Assembly (NCBI GenBank): GCA_021521415.1
Contig: JAIQDT010003567.1
Coordinates: 1 to 64,000 of the forward strand
Direction: 5' to 3'
DNA from: Bidens hawaiensis
Taxonomy: Eukaryota; Streptophyta; Magnoliopsida; Asterales; Asteraceae
DNA length: 64,000 bases
Under the pieces are notes generated by a model, which worked only from the letters and a program-made list of their open reading frames with translations, made no database searches and was not told the origin of the DNA. The translations under genes and the position numbers were made by a program. Positions 35,373-46,393 of the stretch are shown in pieces (within the stretch, counting starts at the first letter, position 1; every line of letters begins with the position of its first letter).

Positions 35373-37516
35373 CATCCGTTAATCTTGGTTCAAAGATTGA
35401 AAGCTAGTAAAGTATGTATAATTCTCGGGATTTAACCGACATTTCTCGGAAGCCTTTACGTCATCCCGGTACGTTTAATCGTTTAACTTTTCTTCCAAGA
35501 TTCCAGATACTCTTTACTAGAGGGACTAGAATGGAACTTCTTATATTATAACATAAAAAAAAACCCTAGCCCTCATTCTTGCTGGTCCGATCGGTGCAAC
35601 ACAGCCCCCCCGCGATTTTTCTCTTTTCAGGTCAAGTCTTGAGCGTAAAACATCAATTAAAGGTTAGTACTACGATTCCCCAAGTCTTTTACACCGTAAT
35701 TGGTCGTCATTCACTGAGTTTCTCTTTCGCATTATTAGGCTACGCTATACTGTTAACGGATGAAGCCTGTTCTTTAAGGTTTTAGCGAATGAATGGACAT
35801 TTGTTAAATGTTTAACAAATGAGCCGTACGGAGTATATATACTTAGGGTTAACGAATGGAAACCAATTCGTCTACCAGTGTGTATCTCGTATCGTTTTCT
35901 CTATAAGCAAACCTTATGCAAATTTTAGCCATGCCATATTACATCATTAGAGCATCATCATTGTCATCGCTAGGTCAATACTAATGCTTATTGGTTTTTG
36001 ATTGTGATTTTACTCTAAATTTTTAAGCGTCTGACGTATAAACCCTAACCATTTGAAAGATTGTGTTCGGTTGACTAGAATTGTAGTTTGGTGCGTTTAA
36101 CGCGAGGATTGAAGTGATTAATGACCAATTCAGCTCGGGGACACTTGGTTTGATGTACGAGCTGTTGAAAAATCATTTTTATAAGTTATGGGGCTGAATT
36201 GGTTGCGGTTACTCCAACGGGTCGGTACAACGCGCAATTGCGTTTATTGAGTAGTTGGTGAGTTGTACTTGCGAATTACCGACCTAATTGACTCGTTGTA
36301 GCGTCGTGTGGACTTGTTGGCTGTGATTTTATCATGTTGGGTCCGCACGGGGCTGAGTTGGATGTTAATGGCCTAATCGACTCTTAAACGCGCGTATTGG
36401 TATCACCTAGTGCTTCCGGGGGTAATTTGGGAATTCTTAATTCCCGGGAGTGTCTAAGGGTCGTTTTGGTGAATGTGAGGCCTCGGGGGCTGTTGTGATT
36501 TAGTTTGATGAGGTCGAGGCTTTAGGTGACCCGAACCCCGTTAGAACGTCTCGTAGGGTAAACGAGTCATCTTGATGTCGTTAGTATTGATTGAATGTAA
36601 ACCGGCAGGTGTTTGAGTCTTGGGATTTCTTAGGGATTCTCTAGCTCGTGGTGAATCCGTGTCTCGTGTCAGGTGAGTTCATGATGCCCCTTTTTAATTC
36701 TTTTTAAGTTTTTGGGCTAGCATGCACACCTAAGTGAATTGCTTGATGAAACGTTTAAACTATTTTATATAGGCTTGCTAGTATATAGTTGGCCTTGGGA
36801 TGTTATGGTATGTACATATATATTATTGTATGGCCAATATTTGGCAATGTTGTAGTCGTATCGACTACGGATGTTACGTATGCCTACTTTGTGGTTGCAT
36901 ATGTTGATGAGATGTTACTTGTTTGGGTTGTCGTTTGCTCGACCCTAATGTTATTACTTGGATGATATATATATATATATATATTTAGGAAGGTACTTAT
37001 AAGGATGTTTATATATATGTATGTGTATATACATATATATTTATATATTTAAGAATGATTATTTACCAATGATGATGGCTTAACTGGTGTACTCCTTTTA
37101 TATTTGAAAACCTTTGGAATGATTATTATGATTTTTATTATTGATGTTATTTATTAAAACTTGAACTCACTCAGCTCAAACTGACTTTGTGTGCATGTTA
37201 GTGTGAGTTTCAGGTTAGGAGGAGGATGTCTTATCGCTTGACGTGCACGAAGCTACTTGGATGGTGAAGGGCATACGTGGATTAAAGATTTTATTATTGA
37301 ACATTTTATTTTAAAAAGTTTTATAAAATATATTTAAATTGGTTTTGGGCATAATTTCCCGGGGTTTTGGGAACTTATTTTATTATATATGTTTTCCGCT
37401 GAATTATACTCTGAATTGGTCATTTTAATGAAATGAATTATTTTCAAGTTTAAATATTTTTACAAGTATTTTGTATGAATACCAACTGTAGGGTTCCCGG
37501 GGTTCGGGGCCTGACA
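35368..37516 (+). repeat. Chromovirus 3' LTR, full length
   Basis: Begins TATAACATCCGTTAATC, a diverged form of the TGTAACGCCCGTTAAA start of the related solo LTR at 43233-46393, and ends GGGGCCTGACA. A TATA region (TATATTATAACATA, about 35542-35555) is followed by AAACCCTAGCC, fitting a promoter. From about 35707 it is collinear with the 5' LTR, starting with a segment that has SIRE-like words and a second TATA box (35833-35840). Confidence 0.9.
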
Positions 37517-37977
37517 ATGTTTTAAATGTTTATTGTTTTTAGTCAGGGTTAATTAAATTCGGATTTCATGTTTGACCTTTTGAGTTCTTGATGAATATTT
37601 TGACCCGTTCTCTGATTTCTTATCCATTCGCTAGTTTTCCTTCATTCATACCCATTCGCTATATCTTATGTGTTCTTTTATTTAAACTTGTTGGATATAT
37701 AACGAATGGATCTCATTTATTATCTTTCTTAACGAATGGATCTCATTCGTTGTATTATTTAATGAATGAACCTTTTCGGCAGCGAATGGACCTCATACGT
37801 TGTTTATTGTAGAGAATGGACTAGCGAATGTGTGCTTAGTAGCAAATGAGCCATCCGTTACTATATGTTATCAAATGAACTCTATTACGATCGTTAAGGT
37901 ATATCTCTTAGCGAGTGAGGGCATTTTGGTCAAACTATCTTTTCTTTTCAAGACTAATGTGTTTGTTTTTATAGAAC
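37517..37977 (+). promoter_or_regulatory. Leader of the plus-strand post-pol gene, rich in the CATTCGCTA/TAGCGAATG motif
   Basis: Many copies of CATTCGCTA, AACGAATGGA and AGCGAATGG in both orientations lie between 37605 and 37920. The stretch ends TTTTTATAG at 37977, a plausible intron acceptor just before the coding part. The minus-strand copy (53267-56841) has the same order of features, so this is a conserved leader of the post-pol gene. Confidence 0.5.
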
Positions 37978-40743
37978 TGGCTGATCAAGAACAGGTGAAA
38001 ATTCCCGAAGGGAAACAAGAGCAGCCTGAGGTTCAGCAGGCTCAAGTAATTCAACAACAAGAAGATCAACCTGCAACTGTTACTTCGGTTGCGGAGCCTA
38101 TGCAAAATTAAGTTGCTTTTTTGGACAGATCTTTGCCGATCGTGCTAATTTCGGAGGTGTTATCAGTTTCTTATGCCGTTTAAGGATATACCGAGCCATT
38201 TTGACAAATCTTCTAGCGTATTACAACATTATTAGACCTTTCTATAAGACGGCTTGGTATATATCAACAGAGACTCACATCACTGCTATCATTCAAGGCT
38301 ATCAAATTATTATTACTTCACAGATTATTCGGGAGACATTGTTCTTTGGTGACAATGACAATTATATGTATACTTGTGAGAAGGATTTGATCAAGGGCTT
38401 GTTTAGAAGATTGAGATATGCTAGAAATTTGGATGCCTCTCGGTACAACAATGCCAACTTGTGCGAGTCTTATAAGTATCATCTTCATGTGTTGATTATC
38501 TGTTTGGTTGGTAGACATGGAGGTTTCAATCAATGTTGTATTATGATACAATATGCAATTGTGGCCCTTATATTGAACAAACGGTTCAATTTTTCTAAGA
38601 TGATATTTTTCCATCTGAAGGAGAACTGCATAATAAACATGATGAGTTCCTCATGTATCCACGCTTCCTTCAAATGATCATCAACAAGCTAGTGCCAAAT
38701 TTGCCAAGATATCCTCTAAACACAGTTGATGTTATTGTGATTGATCATATGAATGAGGATTCGATGAAGCGGTATTTGACATATAGAGGCAAGACTAAGG
38801 AAACAAAACCACCACCAAATGATCGCTGGATTCATGAAGATTCGGATTCAGAATGAGAAGATAACGCAAGTGGTGATGGTGGAAATGGTGGTAATGCTGG
38901 TGGTGATGGTGATGTTGAGACACGTAAACGTAAGGCAAAAGGCAAGGTTGTTGCTACTGATGAGCCTAAGAAGAAATCAATAAGAAAGGATACTGGAGTT
39001 TATATACAAGACCCAGAACAGGCTGTTTCTGAAGCTGTACCTACATCAACTCCTGCTCCACCTGCTACTACTCAAGAATCCCCACTTGTTACACTGGTGA
39101 CTATTGCATCTTCCGATCCTTAGTTCTCTTCTATCTCGATGCGGAGGCTACAATATATTCAGACTCCGATTCATCCTCCGGTATAGGCTATTACAACAAC
39201 GAGCCCCACTGTGTCAGTTGGGAGGCCTATTCAGCCATATACTCCTGTGATGACATTTGTTAGACCTCAGGGTCCTTTGATTCCTCTCCCTCCTGGATTT
39301 CATAGCTTGTTGGTTCAAAATTAAATGTTTCATCTAATGAACCTAGTCCATTTGCAAGCTATTCCGATGAACACTGATCGTTTATTCCATGAAGAAATGA
39401 GAACATATCAGTTAAAGATGATGAGAGGGCTATAGTACTTGAAAAGAGAGAAAGATCCGTTGAGAGCCCCAATAGCTGATAAGGGGGGAGATAAAGAAGC
39501 AAGGCGATTTGATTTTTCAACTACACTACAAAAATGATGTGTTGAAGGATCGTGATCATGATGATAATCCTAAGGCATGCCATTTTGATCAGTAGCCAGG
39601 TGCTTCAACATCTAGTCCAACGCCTTCTAATGGGAAGTCAAGCCAGAAATAGTTGATTGTATACAAAGATTATACCGATGTGCAGCCTGTGAAGATGTTA
39701 AAGGTGGACAATATTATGTTTGTTAATATGAATGGGATTGTAAAGAGTCGGTAAACTGCAAACGATATTGATGAGGCGAGCTTGTTGACCATAGTTTGAC
39801 TAAAGAACAAATCGCTATTCTGTTGAATTTGAATAAGGAGGATGTGGAGGAATGGAAAGGCGTTTGGATAAGGATGTTGAGAATGTGGGAGATATAGGAG
39901 TTGATCAGAATGTGCCAGCTGGTGATAATTTTTATGATGATGTGTAGATGGAAAACATCACGGCCGAGGAATATCCCGATACGTACACAACGAACAATAA
40001 TGAAGCCGGGATTCCTTTCTTAATGTACATAATTAGCTGAACCCAAGCCAAAAAGAAGAATAACTTCGGATGGTTTATTTGATTACAATGCGAAGAAATT
40101 CAACAAATGGTTGAAGACTGTGAGGTATGCTCAGAAGCAAGATTTTATCTAGTCAAAGGCCAAATTGTCTGCAAACAAAATGAAGAAGTTCATAAGTTCA
40201 TAAGTATACAAACCAAAAGTCTGTATAGCGAAGTGGGAGAATGGGATTCAGTATTTTGACAGATTCACTGATATTCTCCAGATAAAACGTTGGGATGTGC
40301 GTACACTAGCAATACAACCGTTCATGAACCATGGGAAGAACGAGTTGATTGATTGGTTCTACCGACACTTAGTTCACGAGGTTCATCGAGGATTTAGGTT
40401 TTCCCAACCTCATGACAAAGAATTGATGAGATTGATCCGTGTACTGGGTGGAGGAAGTTGGTGCTCATAATAAAGCCATCGCGTACTCTAAAGAAAGTTC
40501 CTTTGAAAGTTATGCCACAGTACTTTCATAAGGAATTCAATCGGTGGTACTATGATGATAGAACCGGTGAAGCTGTGATCGTGCTGGGTGGTGGTGATTG
40601 TGTGAAGTTTATACATGTTTTGGATCCGATGTGGCTGGTCAAAAATCAGATCAAATTGGCGAACAAAGATAACGATTTCTCTTTGCAATTCCAATGGGTT
40701 GTTCGGACGTGTTTTGCTTTTGGAATTCGTTGTCGAGCTGACT
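37978..40743 (+). pseudogene. Post-pol ('env-position') gene of the SIRE-like Copia element, plus copy
   Basis: This protein is encoded downstream of RNase H and before the 3' LTR, the place where SIRE/Maximus elements carry an extra ORF. Order of parts: acidic Gln-rich start (IPEGKQEQPEVQQAQVIQQQ); a helical region with LLAYYNIIRPFYKTAWYIST, IIRETLFFGDNDN and LILNKRFNFSKMIFFHLKEN, then a MYPRFLQMIINKL piece (38653); a linker rich in Lys, Thr and Pro (38880-39300); a segment GELVDHSLTKEQIAILLNLN (near 39780); and a C-terminal domain with KWENGIQYFDRFTDILQIKR, NELIDWFYRHLVHEVHRGFR and a FNRWYYDDRTGEAVIVLGGG segment. From memory, similar sequences are common in Asteraceae Copia-derived proteins. 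The start codon seen in the minus copy is ATT here. Many stops and shifts. No membrane helix or viral envelope motif was seen; function is unknown. Confidence 0.75.
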
Positions 40744-40800
40744 AGAAGACCGCCTAGTTCAAGAAAAAAAGAAATAAAAAGCTCGAGACAAGGCGGAGAT

Positions 40801-41252
40801 TGTTGATACATCGTTTGCCATCTCGGTCTTTGTTATCATTTTGGTATTATATATAAGTCTAAGGACTAGTTTTGTCATTAATGTAAAGGTCATTCGCTAG
40901 ATACTGTCTAGCGAATGAACCGGTTTTGTAGTACTAAAATGCTAGGGAATGTTAGTGTATGAGCTCTAGATTATAGAGGCCATTTGCTAAGGTTTTTTTA
41001 GCGAATGGTGTAGCGAAAGTGACTCATTCGCTAAGGAGTGCTTAGGGAATGAGTCGAGTCCTATATATATTATGTAATCTTATTGTTAATTAATCGATCT
41101 GTTATTATATGAAACATCCTCTCATTTCTCTACTCAATTTCACTCTCAAAACACACACAAACACACATTGTGCCCTAACTGTGCATAATAGACTATAGTC
41201 ATAGACTAGATCTTGTTAATGCTCGAATCATGATGAAATTCATGACTTCTCA
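40801..41252 (+). repeat. 3' LTR of the plus-strand SIRE-like element
   Basis: Begins TGTTGATACATCG right after a purine-rich stretch (GACAAGGCGGAGAT, 40787-40800) and ends GACTTCTCA at 41252. It is the same family as the LTRs at 41621-42054, 47102-47423 and 48861-49339 (shared CATCTCGGTCTTTGT, TATA box and CTAGATC...ATCATGA near the end). It holds a TATA box CTATATATAT at 41061 and at least five TAGCGAATG/CATTCGCTA motifs. Confidence 0.8.
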
Positions 41253-41620
41253 CCCCACCCACCCCCCACCCTCCCTCCTTTGTTATCTATTTCGATTGTG
41301 ATAACCCATGTAAACTAACACCTGAAACTCTTAATGTCTTTTGGCTTTCCATTTTGTTTCATGTTTTTGACAATTATTGTGTTTCACTGAAACAAAACCC
41401 TTGAAACTTGTATGTTCAAGGAAAGTAATATGAATTTTGGACATCCTAGGAAACAGAACTTTGATAACGTATCTTGGTGTGGTGGATACGTTGGTACTTC
41501 ATATATATAAACACCTGATTATATTATTAAGGTATCGTTAACCAAGATGTGTGGGCTTCATGTTATCCTATTTTTTTCGATATGATATACTTTGGTTAGT
41601 AATATACACGCATACATAAT
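41253..41620. other. 368-bp spacer between two tail-to-tail SIRE-like elements
   Basis: Starts with a C-rich run (CCCACCCACCCCCCACCC). No gene and no element motif were found. It may be original host DNA between two independent insertions. Confidence 0.45.
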
Positions 41621-42054
41621 TGACCTCGAAATCAACTAACATTCATCAAATGATTCATTAACTTGGATCTAGTTCTTTGATGATAGTTAATCTGTTCAAA
41701 TAGGGCTTAGTGTGTGTTGTGCGTGTTTTCTAAGGTGAATGTGAAAGAGTTTGGACACAAGTTCAATAATAATGATCGATTCGTTACTTGAAACATAATT
41801 TATGGATTATATATAGAGATTGATCCATTCGACACATTCCCTAGTGAATGTCGTTGACAGGCCAACGAATGGCTGAATACAAAGACCTCGAACGCTAACA
41901 ATTTCAGCGTATGGACAAACAATACCCAAAATCCCATTCGCCAAGCATGCTTAGCGAATGGGCAAACCATAAATTACATTCCAAGCCCCTAAACTATTAC
42001 AAGAAGATCAAATATTATAAAACAAAGACCGAGATGACCAAACGTGCATCAACA
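41621..42054 (-). repeat. 3' LTR of the minus-strand SIRE-like element
   Basis: On the minus strand it begins TGTTGATGCACG at 42054, right after the purine tract GTAGGGGAGTT (complement of 42055-42065), and ends near 41621 (..GAGGTCA). It shares CATCTCGGTCTTTGT, the CATTCGCTA motifs and a TATATATA box (about 41808-41816) with the plus-strand LTR. Confidence 0.75.
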
Positions 42055-42068
42055 AACTCCCCTACGTC

Positions 42069-43232
42069 TTGTGCTTTGTCTTTATCTCTTTAAGAATCTC
42101 TTGGTCTTTCACGCAGCTCCACAGTTAATCCCAAAAGCAAAACAAGTCCTGACAACTCTTCGATATTACATTGCAAGCTCGTTATCTTTACTGTACGCCC
42201 ACCTTTCCTGATTCTTGAATAACACATGAATATTATCTTCAGAAAGATTGGCAAGCAACATAGTTTCAAAGACTTGTATAAACTTCACATTGTCTCCAGC
42301 CCCCAAAACAATTACAGCCTCACTGGTCTTCTCGTTATATTACCACTTATTAAAATCCTTGTGAAACTTATGTGGCATCATTTCAAAGGTATCTTCTTCA
42401 TTTTTCGAGGCAGTTTAACTTTAATACAAGCTTTCTCCACCCAGTAATTGGATCAATCTCATCTAGTCTTCTTCTTTTGGGAATCCGCAGATAAAAGAAC
42501 TTAAAACCATGATTAACTTCATAGACTAAGTGGCTGTGAAACCATCTTAGCCACCCAACATTCCTAAGGTTAATGAATGAATGGTAGGCGAGTGTACGTA
42601 TGCCCCATCTTGGCACAGAAAGAATATCAGTAAACCGTTTACAATACTGAATCCCATTCTTCCAATTAACAATGCAGAATTTTAAACTGGGCTCGTTCAT
42701 CCATGAGATATTATCGCCCTTCACCGTCTTCACACTAATAAACCTCTTCTTCTGGTTTTCTAACAGTTTGGCTTGGGCTTGAATTCAGTATTGTTCTTGA
42801 ACATGCCTTATTGCTTCAATCCATTTGTTGAATTTTTTAGCATCTTAGTCAAACAAAGTAGATGATCCTCTTGGCTTGGGCATACTTGACTCTTTCTCTT
42901 TCTCCTTCTCAAGTCTTTCTTTGGCCTGATTAAAATGTTATGTAGTAAAAAATGGAATCCCCACATCTGTGTTGTTCTTTGTGTATAAATTGGGGTATTC
43001 GTCAGCCGTCACATCTTCTACCTCTACATGATCATAGTAAGTGTTATCAGACGGGATATTCTGATCAACACTGTCTTTAACCTCAACCTGCATTTCCACA
43101 TCCTCTTCTCTTACCAACCCATCCACACCTACTTTGTTCATCTCAAATAATATGGCGATTTGTTCATTTGATAAACAATGCTCAACAAACTCGCCCTTTT
43201 CAATTACATTCGTGTTCACCTGACTTTGAATA
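42069..43232 (-). pseudogene. Minus-copy post-pol gene, C-terminal segment
   Basis: On the minus strand this reads GEFVEHCLSNEQIAILFEMN, VEVEDVTADEYPNLYTKNNT and VGIPFFTT (43219-42938), then IVNWKNGIQYCKRFTDILSV, GWLRWFHSHLVYEVNHGFKF and a RRLDEIDPITGWRKLVLK segment (42733-42398), and then the VP.K..PQ/WYYD-like end near 42370-42240. The parts match the plus copy (39750-40740) and the pol-less element (47588-48640) in order. Its upstream neighbour segment continues at 46394, beyond a solo LTR. Stops and at least one shift near 42900 and 42400 make it a pseudogene. Confidence 0.75.
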
Positions 43233-43694
43233 TGTAAGACCCCGAATCCCGGGAATCCTACAGTTGGTAATCACGTCCACAAATTCACAAAAATTTAAAA
43301 CCAAACGATTCGTTTTATTTAAAACAAGTTCAGAGTAAATAACAGCGGAAAAAGTGTAAGTATTTAAAAATCCCAAATACGGGTACAAGTGTCCAAAAAT
43401 CAAATATAAATAAAATATCTGTTTTATTTGAAATCCTTGACCAGAAATGCCTTTAACCTCCCGAGTAGCATCCAGCACGTCCAAGCGGTAGCATCCACTT
43501 CTTAACCTGAAAGTCAATCTAACATACACACAAAGTCAGCTTGAGCTGAGTGAGTTCAAGTTTTCGTAAACGATATTCATTAAAAATTTAAATTCCACGA
43601 GTATGGAATGCAGGGGAAAATCATGAGTCCATAAAATCATAAATAGCTTTTCTTAACCAAATCATAAGTAAATAAAACATTAAACATCTTTTCA

Positions 43695-44290
43695 TGCAGC
43701 ACGGACCTCCTCACCCCGGGTCTTCCCCGAGTAATATATTTGACCCAGCCGCGGTTTAACAAAACCGTTAAAATCATGCAACACGAGCCTCCTCACCCCG
43801 GGTCATCCCCAAGTAATATATTTGACTCGGTCATAGTTTAATAAAACAAAATCACGCAACACGAGCCTCCTCACCCCGGGTCATTCCCAAGTAATATATT
43901 TGACTCGGTCGCGGTTTAACAAAACCGTTAAAATCATGCAACACGAGCCTCCTCACCCCGGGTCATCCCCAAGTAATATATTTGACTCGGTCACAGTTTA
44001 ATAAAATAAAATCACGCAACACGAGCCTCCTCACCCCGGGTCGTCCCCAAGTAATATATTTGACTCGGTCGCAGTTTAACATACCAAACACGTGATACGG
44101 GCCTCCTCACCCCGGGTCTTCCCCAAGTAATATATTTGACCCGACCACGGTTTATAGAACAGCGGGCCTCCTCACCCCGGGTATTCCCCAAGTAATATAT
44201 TTGACCCGCCGGGTCATAAACATGCAACACGGGCCTCCTCACCCCGGGTCCTCCCCGAGTAATATATTTGACCCTGTCACAGTTTACCAT
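43695..44290 (-). repeat. Eight-unit tandem repeat inside the solo LTR
   Basis: The word CCTCCTCACCCCGGGT recurs at 43706, 43788, 43866, 43948, 44026, 44102, 44167 and 44234, each followed by a CCCAAGTAATATATTTGAC-type block. Spacing is 82, 78, 82, 78, 76, 65 and 67 bp. Long minus-strand open frames here arise from the repeat and are not genes. Confidence 0.9.
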
Positions 44291-46392
44291 CACATACACA
44301 TTCACATACACATTCACATACAAACATCTAATTCAAACATCCAACCAACAATATCACCACATACAATCCATAAATAATGGATAATCTAGGCATTCAATAC
44401 TAAGTCTAATAGCAACCTCGAGGCTTAGAGCCCAAGTAATATGCATAACCTTATGGGATATATGACCCTATAACAAGTCTAAAATATCCTAATGCATAAA
44501 ATATAATTTACACATGTCTTCTTAAAGGCACAACCACAAACAAGATCATACAATACCAAACCAATAGTTTAAAAGAATAAAATCGGTTAAAATCATAATA
44601 AAGTGTGTATGCTAGCCCAAAACGTAAAAAGGTTAAAAAGGGGGATCATGAACTCACCTGAAATGAGCCACACAAACACCAAAGATTTTGAGAACTTCAA
44701 AGCCAATCCACAGTTTACAAGCCTGTCGGATTGCACACAAAGATTACTAACTAAACATACTGACTCGTTTATCCTACGAGACGTTCTAACATGATTTGAT
44801 TGACCTAAAGCCTTGACATTACCACATTCAATTACATCAGCCCCCCCCGAGGCCATGTATTTAGCAAAACCACCCTTAGTTAATCCCGGGGACAAAGGGT
44901 TCCCAATTTACCCCCGAAAGTTGGTGACTTTATCGAATACGCGCGTTAACGTGTTGTTTATGCACTTGGATACTGACTCAGCCCCGTGTGGACCAAATTT
45001 AGTAAAATCACATCCAACAAGTCCACACGACGCTACACGAGTTGGATGGGTCGGTAATTCGCAAGCACGATGCACAAACTACCAATAAACGCGAATTTGC
45101 GCCGTACCGACCCGTTTGAGTAACCGACAACCAATTCAACACCAATAACATAAAAATATAGTTTTTCACAGCCAAAAAATCATACCGAGGCTACAACATC
45201 CGAATTGGTTGTTAATTCCCTCAAACAATGCGCTAGACGCAACAATTGACAAACTAGACAACCGAAACCTAGTTTTCACTTCATCAACAGTTGACCAATC
45301 TAACGAATGCCAAAACTCATGATACTAAAGTATATTACACTATAAATAGCTAAGAAGAGGATGGAGCATGAACTTCAATTATAACAGCCCCGAAAGATGC
45401 GAGAAAGGACAGCCACCGGTTAAGCCTAAAACGAACTTATCGATCAATAACGAATATAACATGCAGATTTTAGCATGCAAAGATGCATTTTATTACATAG
45501 GAAAACCATGGAAATAAATTATTAAATTTTTACTAGACTTTGATAAATGTCTTAGGTTTTTAAAAATAATTTTATTATATTTTTATAGTGGACACAAAAA
45601 TCATAAAAATTCCTCCAACACAGAAAGGTGTGCAGCTATTTCAGTGCGCAACAAAATGGTTTTATTTTTATAAAAATCATTACCTAGCCAAATTAAACGA
45701 TTCCAATTGGTTTTGGTTCTTAACTTAAAATATTAACTTCCAGAAGTGAAACCAACCAATTTAGACTTCTCGAAAAAGTGTTATGATGTCGGGAAGACAG
45801 ACCAGAATCTGTCATCCCGCATCAGCTTTGACACTCGATCTTATAAAATCATAAAAATTATTCAAATCTCATCCAAAAATTACGTATTTTACCTTTCTGG
45901 AAACTAGACTCAAAGTAAAACATCATAGAAACAAGAATTGATCAAAAACAATATATTTCATCGAGTTACAGACCGAGCAATAAACGAGTACGAATCTGTC
46001 AGAAATTGATAAAATCAAAACTCAACCCTAACGTGTTCATCAAAGGGTTTAATGGTGAAAAAGAATTATATTATAATAGAACCGACCTTGTATTAGACTT
46101 GGGATGGCTGGACATGGTTAGAGCTGCACGAAAATCGAGGTGGTGATGGCTGCAAGGTTGCGATCGGCTAGCTAAGGGAGGAAGAAATTAGTTAGGGTTT
46201 TGTTATAATAATGTTACGCTTAGGCCCTTTAACTTGTAAAACGTGATGTCTTGTGCCAAAGGTTAAATAACACGGCTTTCGGGCATAGTTAGGAGGTCCC
46301 TTAAGGACGCCAACTCGGTCTCGGTTAAAAATACAAAATCTACAAGGCTTGATTCTTCTTTAACGAAAATTACAAAATTTAACGGGCGTTAC
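44291..46392. other. Rest of the solo LTR, no gene
   Basis: LTR body without coding content. A TATA-like stretch with AAACCCTAAC on the minus strand (about 46200-46215) is the likely promoter, comparable to that at 35542 in the chromovirus LTR. Confidence 0.5.
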
Positions 46393-46393
46393 A

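Larger units (their letters stand above)
28430..37516 (+). mobile_element. Ty3/Gypsy chromovirus (Tekay/Del-like), nearly complete
   Basis: LTRs (28430-30235 and 35368-37516) flank a primer site, gag, protease, reverse transcriptase, RNase H, integrase and a chromodomain in the canonical order, with a polypurine tract before the 3' LTR. It lies inside the plus-strand SIRE-like element. The 5' LTR lacks the first ~340 bp of the 3' LTR. Defects are few: two shifts in gag, one in reverse transcriptase/RNase H and several single stops, so this is one of the younger insertions. The collinear parts of the two LTRs differ only at scattered bases and small gaps. Confidence 0.9.
43233..46393 (-). repeat. 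Solo Ty3 (chromovirus-type) LTR nested in the minus-copy post-pol gene
   Basis: The segment starts TGTAAGACCCCGAATCCC and ends CGGGCGTTACA, giving TG...CA ends on the minus strand (TGTAACGCCCG...GGTCTTACA). Flanks GAATA (43228-43232) and GAATC (46394-46398) agree at 4 of 5 bases, a target duplication. Blocks such as the CGTACCGACCCG region near 45100 match the chromovirus LTRs at 28990 and 36280. No internal coding part is present, so it is a solo LTR left by LTR-LTR recombination. At 3161 bp it is longer than its relatives, partly because of a tandem repeat array at 43695-44290. Confidence 0.85.

Noticed and set aside
38318..38614. Minus-strand 98-residue open frame
   Set aside because: Antisense of the post-pol gene; the sense frame matches two other copies.
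43695..44290. CRISPR-like look (regular GC-rich repeats with spacers)
   Set aside because: Plant nuclear DNA, the 'spacers' are themselves similar to one another, and the array lies inside an LTR. It is an ordinary tandem repeat.
44012..44323. Minus-strand open frame of 103 residues with repeated units
   Set aside because: It is the translation of the tandem repeats in a solo LTR; no independent coding signal.
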